NCBI GenBank assembly: GCA_026260175.1
Contig: JAKCWW010009444.1
Location: 439-23,800 of the forward strand
Length of the DNA: 23,362 nucleotides
Direction: 5' to 3'
Source of the DNA: Reticulitermes lucifugus
Taxonomy: Eukaryota; Arthropoda; Insecta; Blattodea; Rhinotermitidae
In this document: positions 19,401 to 23,362 of the stretch, in pieces
How the letters are laid out: every line of letters begins with the position of its first letter
Position numbering within the stretch: position 1 is the first letter of the stretch
Notes under the pieces: generated by a model
Databases searched by the model: none
The model's input: only the letters and a program-made list of their open reading frames with translations
Told to the model about the DNA's origin: nothing
Made by a program: the position numbers and the translations under genes

Positions 19401-21518
19401 TACAAGCAGCTTGACCCTACAGATGGCTTACTATAACAGTCGGCTGGCTCTGTGGGAGCCCCTCATTGAACCAGTGGAGCAGTTAAAGGATGGCAGGCTT
19501 GTACATTGCCCATGGGAGCTGCAAGCTGATGTAAGTTTGTTAAATGTACTGCATATTGAGTGAATTAAAAACTTTTTCTGTGTAACAAATTTTGCTTTCC
19601 AGTAATGATCGTACAATGTACTCATGATGTTGATATTAACCACTGTTGTGTTGTGCCATGAACACCCATATTGCTACACACTGAAGTTGCATTGATGCAT
19701 GGGCCCCCTTGTTACCCAATTTTAGCTCCTTATGAGCTTATTTCAGAGTTATGTGAGTACTAGCAGATAAAAGCCACAATGCCATATTGGCTGTGGCAGA
19801 ACTGAGAAAGCTTTTGGATTTATAAATGTAATGTACTAGAAACTGTGATAAGTTTAAAAAGAGTTAGCAACTGAAAACTGGCATGGCACTTAAAACACAC
19901 AAAGTTGGAAGGGTTTCCATTTTTAATACTGTTTGCTTCATTTAGTAACATATTGTATGTTCATATATATGTGAGTGTCTGTCTGTCCATCATACATTTT
20001 GAACACGCTTGGATTCTTTTAAAATGTGGTATGAACATCATAACATTGAAGTCACACACATCCAGTATGCAGGGAGTGCTGTTCGGTATGGAGAATTAGA
20101 AACAGACAAACCCCTGGGCCAAATCCAGCCAATGTAAAGCTCTTTATGAGCCAGCTGACTGTTGTGTTCGCTCAGTATTGAGAGTGCTGAATTGGATTGC
20201 CCATTTTATTTTGCTTTGAAACAAATGATGCCAAGATTCTCCTCGTTCTCATGATGTGAGTTAAAAGTATCTGTGTTATGCTGTAGGAAATGCCAATTTA
20301 TGTGCTCTTCTTACAAGGTAGTCTTCTGTTACAAATCATACTGTGAAGTTGAGGGACTGAATTCTCAGTGCAGTGTTAATGGACAACTGGAGTTTGCATC
20401 ATTGTTTTCTACAAAAATTTGACTGCCTTTAAAGGGAGCAAATCACTCAGATATATTTGAATGTCTGAGAATTTCTTATCTCATTGCAGTTTTTAGCAGT
20501 TTGTAGTTCACTTCGATTGCCTGTAGAAGTTTCACCCAGAATTTTAAAAACACACAGTTGCTTCACCTCAGCCATTTCACAACACAAAGGAATGCCATCT
20601 GCTTAGAATTGGTTTTCTCATATTCTAGTGACAAGAGTGGCAACTTTGTTCCAGTGGGGTGAATTTAGTGCTAGTTGCTAGCTACATTGTCTTTGGAATA
20701 TCTAACTTAGTAAACTCTAATGTAGGAAATTTAATGTCTTTTCTTACGTTTAGCACAGTGAAACAGAGCGTGTAAAGGGCATTTAAATCAGTGATTTAAT
20801 AATGTCAGCTTACAGTAAATTTAAATGGCAACAGGTAACAAAAAAACTGGGGTTATGAAACACTTTCATTTAGTAATCCAATTTAAGAACATTTGGGTTG
20901 AATCACAGAATCGTGTGGTATGTTTCCAGGTTCACATGAATTCTCAGGAACCCATCTCCAGCCCACTCTCACCGACAACCTCTGACATAGAAGAAATACC
21001 ATTTGTTCCTCCAGCCATGAGTATTGCAGTGTCTTCCAAGGTCAGTAGAATGGATAATTGCTGAAGAAAAGTTAGGTTCTGTCAGATGTATAACTTATCC
21101 TGTTAAGTATTATGTAATATGTTTTAAAAACCACAGTAAATATTGGAAGGACCGAGAAGTTAATGGAGACTTGAATTAGCACAAGCCAATTACAGGTCAG
21201 AGTTCATGAAAACAGAACATCACAACCAGTTGGTCAATATGTTCTGTATTTCTGCTTTATCATCACAGGCCATCAAAAATAAAAATTGTTAACAGGGATA
21301 GTTTGCCTGTGTAATATGTACATATATGCTGTTGTGTATAGGAAAACCTGGAGCTGACAATGACAAAGACGTGCCTAGAAGTACTGACCAACCTTGGGAA
21401 GGCATTCCAGAATGCAGTCAGAGAAGGGCCAAAGCAACCCAAAATGGTGTCTCCTTACATGGTTCATAACGATACAGGGCTTGTCATTACTCTTCTTTTG
21501 AACAAAGGCTCATTCAAG
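1405..21518 (+). CDS. Vps13: Vps13 (A/C type), internal part of the gene, 10 exons
   Basis: Ten exons splice into one open frame of 562 codons covering an internal segment of a Vps13 protein. Known for the family: Vps13 proteins are very large (about 3000 residues or more) rod-shaped lipid channels that work at membrane contact sites and carry phospholipids between organelles. Seen here: the order of conserved words matches the family, LVDCRLDDTR, VDLRIFGFTL, SIKDLQLYSC, DVCMTDIRLRVSP, VITVEAGVGSQTLPM, ALWEPLIEPVE and LELTMTKTC, ending with SPYMVHNDTGL at the entry to the VAB adaptor-binding region. Every junction is AG/GT and the phases are compatible. The chorein N-terminus and the APT1/ATG2-C/PH C-terminus are outside the window. 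The A/C assignment, rather than B or D, rests on remembered family patterns. Coding sequence is about 7% of the window; the rest is intron. Confidence 0.93.
1747..2032 (+). CDS. Vps13: Vps13 exon b (about 95 codons)
   Basis: The acceptor is ttgttgcag and the donor gtaggt. The exon starts at phase 0 and ends one base into a codon. The translation begins LLDVSSPVHLPENGLGRF, continues with SLKGSILSDGSI and LLVDCRLDDTR, and ends MTYQQKGSEMF. The block 'dG.....LVDC.LDD.R', followed by a linker and then a 'D..Y.Q' motif, is typical of the repeated rod segment of Vps13. The Ser/Thr/Ala-rich stretch NTGTSSTAVEAPARS looks like a variable loop. The split codon at 2032 joins the next exon to give Val (SEMF-V-DLRIF), which confirms the junction. 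Confidence 0.93.
2033..4208 (+). other. Vps13 intron, 2.2 kb
   Basis: GT-AG intron. It holds a TG-rich stretch (about 2516-2580) and a diverged 44-bp tandem duplication (2694-2781). Short open frames on + around 2771-3158 and on - around 3271-3522 and 3897-4094 match nothing I recognise and look like chance frames. I see no coding exon here: exons b and c join in phase without one. Confidence 0.75.
2694..2781. repeat. Diverged 44-bp direct tandem duplication
   Basis: Two units at 2694-2737 and 2738-2781 share the core TAGsTGACCAwATGCTGGTC followed by TCTsTG, and a related tail (TGTACTGGCAA versus TTTACTTGGTAA). The spacing is exactly one unit, so this is a simple local duplication inside an intron. 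Confidence 0.6.
4209..4540 (+). CDS. Vps13: Vps13 exon c (about 110 codons)
   Basis: The acceptor tttgctgcag follows a T-rich tract and the donor is gtatgt. The exon supplies the last two bases of a split codon and ends on a complete codon (AAT). The translation runs VDLRIFGFTLTVCLSYLMKV-ADFFTSG, a hallmark of the Vps13 rod: a hydrophobic strand followed by 'YL.K.ADFF'. A low-complexity linker follows (Ser, Ala, Thr and Lys, with PPPSSS). The end is VNIRVEKPDIILVENMDDMD, the next conserved strand 'kPdIiLvE..d..dt.a'. The open frame extends upstream into the intron, but the acceptor and the split Val codon set the true start. Confidence 0.95.
4541..6535 (+). other. Vps13 intron, 2.0 kb
   Basis: GT-AG intron. 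It contains a possible MITE fragment at 4903-4985 and one undetermined base at 5703 between a T10 run and a G7 run. The open frames of about 73 and 125 codons that cross the N are not supported as genes: each reads through the ambiguous homopolymer. Nothing else recognisable. Confidence 0.7.
4903..4985 (+). mobile_element. Possible MITE end fragment (CAGTGAAA...)
   Basis: The stretch begins CAGTGAAATTCCTATTTAATG and continues GGGGGACAAGAATTTCGTAC then TTTAACCGGGGC. It resembles, from memory, the terminal part of widespread insect MITEs that begin CAGTGAAACC and carry 'GGGACxAAAATTT.GTAC.TTAAAC'. No matching second end was found nearby, so at most one end survives. Confidence 0.3.
6536..6658 (+). 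CDS. Vps13: Vps13 exon d (41 codons)
   Basis: The acceptor is gtttatttcag and the donor gtatgt. The exon is 123 nt, phase 0 to phase 0. The translation starts NEITFKLRIADNHQVMNG, then SIKDLQLYSCCFNPERR and KETMAQ. The order 'ItFk.ri...H....GSIkdLQLy.C...p.rr.et' is a recognisable Vps13 rod segment. The frame continues past the donor only into poly-T intron, so the donor is clear. Confidence 0.95.
6659..7962 (+). other. Vps13 intron, 1.3 kb
   Basis: GT-AG intron. It has a TG/poly-T simple stretch near 6689-6710 and an old Talua-like SINE at 7663-7891. The segment 7140-7290, locally richer in G+C (ACTTCCAGTCCCCTGGTG...), may be another decayed SINE piece, but I could not find Pol III boxes in it. 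Confidence 0.7.
7663..7891 (+). mobile_element. Diverged tRNA-derived SINE, Talua-like
   Basis: It opens TTGGATAGCTCAGTTGATAC, a good match to a tRNA-type box A region ('GGATAGCTCAGTTGGTA'). It continues with GACTAGGATACAGGCTGG and then AGCTCTGAGGCCCACC and CGGCCTCCTCTCC, with CACTCACCTCCATCT and AATGCTTGGAGCT further on. This order of blocks is what I remember of the Talua SINE described from termites. Box B is decayed beyond recognition, there is no clear poly-A tail and no target duplication, so this is an old insertion. Confidence 0.6.
7963..8065 (+). CDS. Vps13: Vps13 exon e (34 codons plus one base)
   Basis: The acceptor is ttgttgttgcag and the donor gtatgt. The 103-nt exon starts at phase 0 and ends one base into a codon. 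The translation is ILHPCSINLAGSTPDGQG followed by LHLDVCMTDIRLRVSP. The 'l.PC.i.laGstp.g.gLh.dv..tdi.lrvSP' pattern is the Vps13 rod segment before a helix-rich linker. The donor lies about 26 bases from the recognisable edge of an intronic repeat (near 8092), so transposon sequence comes very close to this splice site. Confidence 0.95.
8123..8135. repeat. Target-site duplication, left copy
   Basis: The 13-bp word AATTAAAGTACTC is repeated exactly at 8381-8393. The two copies bracket the SINE at 8136-8380. A perfect 13-bp duplication points to target-primed insertion by a LINE machinery and to a fairly recent event. Confidence 0.9.
8136..8380 (+). mobile_element. tRNA-derived SINE with intact box B and A-rich tail
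   Basis: A 245-bp element. The tRNA-like head has box B GGTTCGAATCC (8201-8211) and a box A-like AGTGGTCGCACGTTCTAAGG region (about 8147-8166). CCCCAGTGG (8142-8150) pairs perfectly with CCACTGGGG (8211-8219), like an acceptor stem. A tRNA-unrelated body follows, ending GCCATGACCCGAATAAG and A7. Exact 13-bp duplications flank it. The extra length and A-tail show it is a retroposon and not a functional tRNA gene. Its transcription would be by RNA polymerase III from the internal boxes. I cannot name the SINE family. Confidence 0.88.
8381..8393. repeat. Target-site duplication, right copy
   Basis: An exact copy of AATTAAAGTACTC at 8123-8135, directly after the A-rich tail of the SINE. It belongs to the host repeat (copy A), whose reading continues into it. 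Confidence 0.9.
9345..9515 (-). mobile_element. WDxxPC-type repeat, copy B (3' half)
   Basis: On the - strand the conceptual translation gives ELYYWTTRIHTV, then LRMEEAHFSKMLV then HHIPEKGNFQSP. It corresponds to the 'MEAAS.SETSV..YQT.RR.IPEDS.L' half of the same repeat family as copy A. The segment downstream on that strand reads like 'aatctcaaacctcac', the family's usual end. The 'WDVAPC' half is missing. It abuts the mariner pseudogene. Confidence 0.5.
9545..10185 (-). pseudogene. mariner-family transposase pseudogene, middle deleted
   Basis: Conceptual translation on the - strand, allowing frameshifts, starts near 10184 with ICLKLGKTATEIYEM, VYGNEAPSH and LEWFKDSK. These are the N-terminal helix-turn-helix part of mariner transposases ('KLGKTATETYEML..VYGNEALSRT.VFEWFK'). 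LHADLGNRKISMKFDPYSL follows (family: LHEDLGKRKICAKFVPHSLTDEQ). The reading then jumps, by about 9840-9790, to the C-terminal end: THPYS, an FFLFPK-like word, then SAVPLG and the CKKC..GGDYF-like end near 9549. The central catalytic DDD portion, roughly 150 residues, is absent and stops and shifts are common. It is a dead cut-and-paste transposon (known mechanism, TA target). Confidence 0.72.
10558..10701 (+). CDS. Vps13: Vps13 exon f (about 48 codons)
   Basis: The acceptor is ttaacag and the donor gtaagt. The exon completes a codon split at 8065 (G+CT = Ala, giving RVSP-A-TIGLLSS) and ends one base into the next codon. The translation includes TIGLLSSVQQQLAVTS, a charged linker DAEGGEKEVDYS, and then NIWTPKKFQDAEYWFLKT. 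The tail 'Y..iW.Pk.f.d.eYWFlk' is strongly typical of the Vps13 A/C group. Confidence 0.95.
10702..13569 (+). other. Vps13 intron, 2.9 kb
   Basis: GT-AG intron. It carries a 360-bp MITE at 12581-12940. The rest, 10702-12580 and 12941-13569, is AT-rich and shows no domain or repeat that I can name. A 98-codon frame on - at 11528-11824 and a hydrophobic 96-codon frame on + at 13012-13302 lack start context or family features and are taken as chance. Confidence 0.7.
12581..12940 (-). mobile_element. MITE, copy 1 (about 360 bp, terminal inverted repeats)
   Basis: The left end TACAGACAGTCCATGACTTA and the reverse complement of the right end, ATAGACACTCCCCAAC, match at about 15 of 24 positions, so they look like decayed terminal inverted repeats. 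The same sequence occurs in reverse orientation at 16104-17245: 43 bases at 12847-12889 match the reverse complement of 16146-16188 with only 3 differences, and a second block (about 12685-12830) matches 17035-17165. No coding capacity. It lies 5' of exon g, with its partner copy 3' of it. Confidence 0.7.
13570..13754 (+). CDS. Vps13: Vps13 exon g (about 62 codons)
   Basis: The acceptor is ttattcacag and the donor gttggt. The exon completes a codon with the previous exon (G+AA = Glu) and ends in phase 0. An acidic linker (VGEDAVMGTDV) precedes PSGEMCILRAPSIVITVEAG, then VGSQTLPMILVDIGFQGSV and ADWSTQ. 'IpsivitvEaGvG..tlPMil' is among the best-conserved words of Vps13. Its flanking introns carry the two inverted MITE copies. 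Confidence 0.96.
13872..14860 (+). mobile_element. pogo-like DNA transposon, internally deleted derivative
   Basis: The left end TACCATATTTACTC and the reverse complement of the right end, TACCGCATTTACC, are terminal inverted repeats of the 'TACCGTATTTACTCG' kind, with TA at each outer edge (TA target sites are usual for this superfamily). Just inside the right end are GGGGGTCATCTTAGATTTGG and GGGAGGTCGTCTTAGAATAG, as in related elements. The interior keeps only a transposase tail (14482-14670). The element is about 1 kb, against the roughly 2-3 kb expected for an autonomous one. Confidence 0.55.
14482..14670 (+). pseudogene. C-terminal remnant of a pogo-like transposase
   Basis: A 62-codon frame includes SPEVTVKGFKKCCISNAVDG and then a very acidic tail (TDDDMLRNGSEEDG ... 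DCEDGDSDTDL) ending at TAA. From memory, 'isPE.V.kSFkkCCISNalDGteDD' with an Asp/Glu-rich end is the C-terminus of pogo/Tigger-type transposases common in insects; these are DDE recombinases with a CENP-B-like DNA-binding region. The DNA-binding and catalytic parts are missing upstream, so it cannot be active. The Met is incidental. Confidence 0.6.
16104..17245 (+). mobile_element. MITE, copy 2, with a further insertion
   Basis: It starts TACAGACACTCCCCAACTTA and ends GTCAGGGAGTGTCTATGTA, an inverted-repeat pair of the same kind as in copy 1 (12581-12940). Two internal blocks match copy 1 in reverse orientation: 16146-16188, and about 17033-17165 (for example CTGCCTGTGTTATC and CAGCAGTATTCT). 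Between them copy 2 has about 820 extra bases (16189-17013) that copy 1 lacks. The extra part is either a later insertion or the interior that copy 1 lost. Confidence 0.65.
16189..17013. mobile_element. Unidentified ~820-bp segment inserted in MITE copy 2
   Basis: Comparison with copy 1 shows a clean break: the left flank ends TATGGTCA (to 16188) and the right flank resumes with GTCAACTA (from 17010), so GTCA may be a short duplication. The segment has a 95-codon + frame (16598-16885) rich in Ser, Leu and Cys that I do not recognise. Confidence 0.4.
17316..17333 (+). repeat. (TC)n microsatellite
   Basis: Uninterrupted TC dinucleotides, followed shortly by a T-run and an AT run (ATATATATA near 17350). 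Simple-sequence tract in an intron. Confidence 0.9.
18262..18490 (+). repeat. Imperfect direct duplication, period about 140 bp
   Basis: Two stretches share the order TTGTAAATTTGGTATAGG ... GAGTTTTATGAAAATTGGCA (from 18262) and GTGAAATTTGGTTTAAG ... GAGTTTCATGATAATTGGCA (from 18405). Spacing and sequence have drifted. The 'aaatttggt...atgaaaattgg' pattern also occurs in insect transposon-derived repeats that I remember, but I cannot assign a family. Confidence 0.4.
19393..19530 (+). CDS. Vps13: Vps13 exon h (46 codons)
   Basis: The acceptor is tttctgtgtag and the donor gtaagt. The exon is 138 nt, phase 0 to phase 0. The translation MRVTSSLTLQMAYYNSRL, then ALWEPLIEPVEQLKDG and the end CPWELQAD, is the canonical Vps13 run '..s.L.lq.aYYN..la.WEPliEPve....... 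PWEL'. The initial ATG is an internal Met and not a start. This exon is isolated between the two largest flanking introns. Confidence 0.96.
19531..20929 (+). other. Vps13 intron, 1.4 kb
   Basis: GT-AG intron, AT-rich. A stretch near 19970-20100 (GTCTGTCTGTCCATCATACA ... TTAAAATGTGGTATGAACAT) looks like decayed transposon sequence of a kind common in insects, but without boundaries. Nothing else recognisable. Confidence 0.65.
20930..21040 (+). CDS. Vps13: Vps13 exon i (37 codons)
   Basis: The acceptor is tgtttccag and the donor gtcagt. The exon is 111 nt, phase 0 at both ends. The translation VHMNSQEPISSPLSPTT, SDIEEIPFVPPAMSI, AVSSK is Ser/Pro-rich at first and then enters a short strand-like end. 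In the family this is the variable linker between the 'PWEL' and 'LELTMTKTC' segments. It is supported mainly by phase and by its position between two certain exons, since linker sequence is poorly conserved. Confidence 0.86.
21041..21341 (+). other. Vps13 intron, 301 bp
   Basis: A short GT-AG intron with nothing recognisable inside. Confidence 0.85.
21342..21518 (+). CDS. Vps13: Vps13 exon j (59 codons), entry to the VAB region
   Basis: The acceptor is ttgtgtatag and the donor gtaagg. The exon is 177 nt, phase 0 to phase 0. The translation is ENLELTMTKTCLEVLTNLGK, AFQNAVREGPKQPK, MVSPYMVHNDTGLVITLL and LNKGSFK. The helix 'LEltmTKTcLdvl.nLGkaF' followed by 'aPY.v.NdTG' marks the start of the VAB (Vps13 adaptor-binding) domain, where adaptor proteins dock to target Vps13 to organelles. 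The next exon is not visible: the gene continues beyond the window. Confidence 0.96.
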
Positions 21519-21684
21519 GTAAGGATTAATGATGTGATTCCGTTAATCTTGTTCTGTGTGTACGTTGTGCATGGCCATTGACCTTTTGATGCACACATAT
21601 GCTGGTGGAGAATATGAAGAAGACAGATGAAAGTTCCATTTGAAAATTATGTAATTGTAAATGCCTGAGATTTTAAGGTCTCAT

Positions 21685-21870
21685 GGCAGTAATTATGAAA
21701 AGTGCTGTCTCCTGGGATCTGATGCCTTGTAGTCTGATAGAAGTGTACCAGTTTCCCAGAAGATTGTGTTGCCTCTGTCATGATTACCAGACTGCATTAC
21801 ATCAAATATCAGAAGGCACTAGTCTGCATTTTACTATTTACTTCATAGAGCAATTGAAGGCATTGCTTTT
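21685..21870 (+). mobile_element. WDxxPC-type repeat, copy C
   Basis: The conceptual + translation AVSWDLMPCSLIEVYQFPRR, LCCL, then QTALHQISEGTSLHF matches, in order, 'AVFWDVAPCSLVEVYrRFRGA.CL' and 'QTARRHIPEDSHLHT', the two halves of the same family as copies A and B, with the middle shortened. It is opposite in orientation to copies A and B. The 80-codon frame that overlaps it is not a host gene. Confidence 0.6.
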
Positions 21871-22471
21871 TCTTAGCACTTCAAGTGTGTTGAGCATTTC
21901 TGGTCCCCATACATTATGTTTTTAGAATTTGTTACAGAACGGTGAAAGTTTTGACATAGACAGTCTTATTTAAGTACCCTTTTAGCCCTTAGAGTGGTTT
22001 TTATCTAAGGCAGTAGCATGTTAGAGTAAATAAAATTACTTGCATATTCCATCCTTGTCATGCAGGATGACTTGCATATTTCAGGTATTGTTACCACTTA
22101 CCTAACCCAAGTTGTGTACACAACATTCCTAGAGAGTTGTGTTACAGAAGCTTATCCATGGCATAAACAGTATTACCTGAAGGGTTTTATTTGGGATCTT
22201 GTACCCAAGAATTGGCATTTTCAGAAGGAGGAGCATAAACAGCAACATGTAGAAGGCCTGTCACATAAATGCTGTATGCTGTATTTACATGTGTAACTTT
22301 CCCAGAATGTTTTACTGTGTAAAATTCTCCCACTGACTTCATCATCATGAGGCCTTTGCTCTTCTGGGACGTTATGCAGTGTAGGTTAGTAGTTGGTTGC
22401 CGACGTTTTGGGACAATTGTTGACCGATCACAACAAAATTCAGAACGTTCGTAGGGAATGGCCATAGTGTC

Positions 22472-22673
22472 AAAATTACATAGTTGTATTTAAAAATTAG
22501 TGGCAGTTCGGTCTTATATGCGGTATCACAGAGTTGTGGACAATGCAACCAGCTGGTGAAGCGCACAAGGTACAACACGTAACAACATAACACAGAAAGC
22601 TGCAACAACTCTGTGATACCGCATACAAGACCGGACTGCCACTAATTTTTAAATACAACTACTATGTAATTTT
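22472..22673. repeat. Imperfect palindrome, arms about 66-69 bp, loop 67 bp
   Basis: The left arm 22472-22537 (AAAATTACATAGTTGTATTT ... CACAGAGTTGT) is the reverse complement of the right arm 22605-22673 (ACAACTCTGTGATACCGCAT ... ACTATGTAATTTT), with about two substitutions and one 3-base difference (ACT repeated in the right arm). The spacer is 67 bp. The transcript could fold into a long hairpin. The arms may be transposon-derived, as similar sequence ('ctgtgataccgcataca') is familiar from insect repeats. Confidence 0.9.
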
Positions 22674-22678
22674 AACCT

Positions 22679-22905
22679 TCAATGTAACAAATTTCCTAGG
22701 AGTGTATAGTTTAATCCATTGGGAACCAAAGTTTTATTTTGTTTTACTCTTAAGTGGATGTACCAACTTTTTAAAACAGATGTATAGTCTATGTTAAAGT
22801 ACTTTGACCCCCTAAGGATGGCCTTTAACAGGCCGAAATATATGTAGGGGCGAATGACATGATGTAAAGAATATTGTGCGTATGTTGGTGTAATAAAACT
22901 TTTAA
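22679..22905 (-). mobile_element. Probable downstream part of the LINE fragment
   Basis: On the - strand, after the stop at 22906, a shifted frame gives AQYSLHHVIRPYIYFGLLKA and RGSKYFN. This weakly resembles the post-RT 'Y.s..HS.i.YGiifWG.s....f' segment of LINE reverse transcriptases. The fragment AACAGGCCGAAATATATGTAG on + marks a short GGCC inverted motif (GGCCTTTAACAGGCC, about 22820-22834). The frame is shifted and the match faint. Confidence 0.35.
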
Positions 22906-23316
22906 CTAGTAACAAGATGCACGGTGAATGCAACGTGAAAGTTTACTGAGTTTAATTACTAATTTTCCCACGTGAAAATCCGAATTTAGATTATGGTCTA
23001 GCCAGACTCCCAAAAATTTTGTTTTGGATACGTAAGTAATTTGTCTATCTTTCACTATTATGTCAGGAAATACTATATGTTTATTTAATTTGTGATGAAA
23101 GCCTAATGCCAATGATTTATCTTTATTTATAATCAATCTGTTATTGTCAAACCAGGGCAGGATACTTTTATTAATTTTATCCAAATTTAAAGTTCGATCC
23201 TTTATGTTTTTACCAGTTATTAAGATGCTAGTATCATCAACAAAGATGCCTATGTCATTGCTGATATTTGTATCTATATCATTCATATACCGTATATTGT
23301 CAAATCTAATCCGCAC
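22906..23316 (-). pseudogene. LINE reverse transcriptase fragment (palm, FVDD motif)
   Basis: An open frame of about 136 codons with the ordered RT motifs of non-LTR retrotransposons: YMND near residue 10, the catalytic FVDDTSILITG (Asp27-Asp28, replacing the usual F/YADD), WFDNNRLIINKDKS (55-68), and KFLGVWLDHNLN (100-111). These are RT blocks 4 to 7; the endonuclease and the upstream fingers are missing. The first 'Met' is a GTG and not a real start. It stops at TAG (22906), where related proteins continue, so it is a truncated, inactive copy of a Jockey/CR1-like LINE (clade uncertain). Confidence 0.85.
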
Positions 23317-23362
23317 CCTTTTTACAGTTTTAGAGGGCTAAAAAATCAGATGCGGATTAGAT
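23304..23362. repeat. 12-bp inverted repeat at the right edge
   Basis: ATCTAATCCGCA (23304-23315) is exactly reverse-complemented at 23351-23362 (TGCGGATTAGAT), with 35 bases between. The outer arm is the last base of the window, so the pairing may extend further. Confidence 0.85.

Larger units (their letters stand above)
21519..23362 (+). other. Vps13 intron (start only), transposon-rich
   Basis: It begins with the gtaagg donor of exon j and runs to the window edge. It holds repeat copy C (about 21685-21870), an unassigned stretch 21871-22340, the palindrome 22472-22673, and the LINE fragment to the right edge. Confidence 0.75.

Noticed and set aside
22066..22300. Possible next Vps13 exon after the acceptor-like tgtcatgcag
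   Set aside because: The reading (DDLHISGIVTTYLT...) does not resemble the VAB domain and no convincing donor follows.

Overview
The window is a piece of an animal nuclear genome, AT-rich and intron-dominated. It is almost certainly from an insect, and most likely a cockroach or termite (Blattodea). That placement rests on an insect-like Vps13 gene and on several repeats that I recognise from memory as common in Blattodea: a Talua-like tRNA SINE and a diverged repeat whose conceptual translation contains the word WDxxPCxxV. No database search was possible. There is no bacterial-style gene layout. The long open frames on either strand are mostly chance frames or decayed transposon pieces.

One host gene is visible: the middle part of Vps13 on the + strand. 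Vps13 is the bridge-like lipid-transfer protein, and this copy is of the VPS13A/C type. Ten exons lie at 1405-1491, 1747-2032, 4209-4540, 6536-6658, 7963-8065, 10558-10701, 13570-13754, 19393-19530, 20930-21040 and 21342-21518. All have AG acceptors and GT donors. Their phases join into one open frame of 562 codons (1686 nt), with no premature stop. The encoded segment runs through the late beta-rich rod of Vps13 to the start of the VAB (adaptor-binding) region. Both gene ends lie outside the window. The first exon, only 87 nt, is the least certain.

The introns hold layered repeats. Intron 5' of 1405: a LINE-like 3' tail ending in (TATTAG)n. Intron 6659-7962: an old Talua-like SINE. Intron 8066-10557: a fresh tRNA-derived SINE with a perfect 13-bp target duplication, sitting inside an older repeat, then a second copy of that older repeat and a mariner transposase pseudogene that has lost its middle. 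Intron 10702-13569: a 360-bp MITE. Intron 13755-19392: a pogo-like deletion derivative carrying a transposase C-terminus, then a possible hAT-type element containing a second, inverted copy of the same MITE, which itself carries an insertion of about 820 bp. After the last exon: a third copy of the WDxxPC repeat, a 202-bp imperfect palindrome, and a LINE reverse-transcriptase fragment on the - strand that reaches the right edge.

I found no operon, CRISPR array, rRNA, functional tRNA or clearly novel system. The points most worth checking are the nested-insertion chronology, the inverted MITE copies that flank one Vps13 exon, the palindrome near the right end, and the short extra Vps13 exon.
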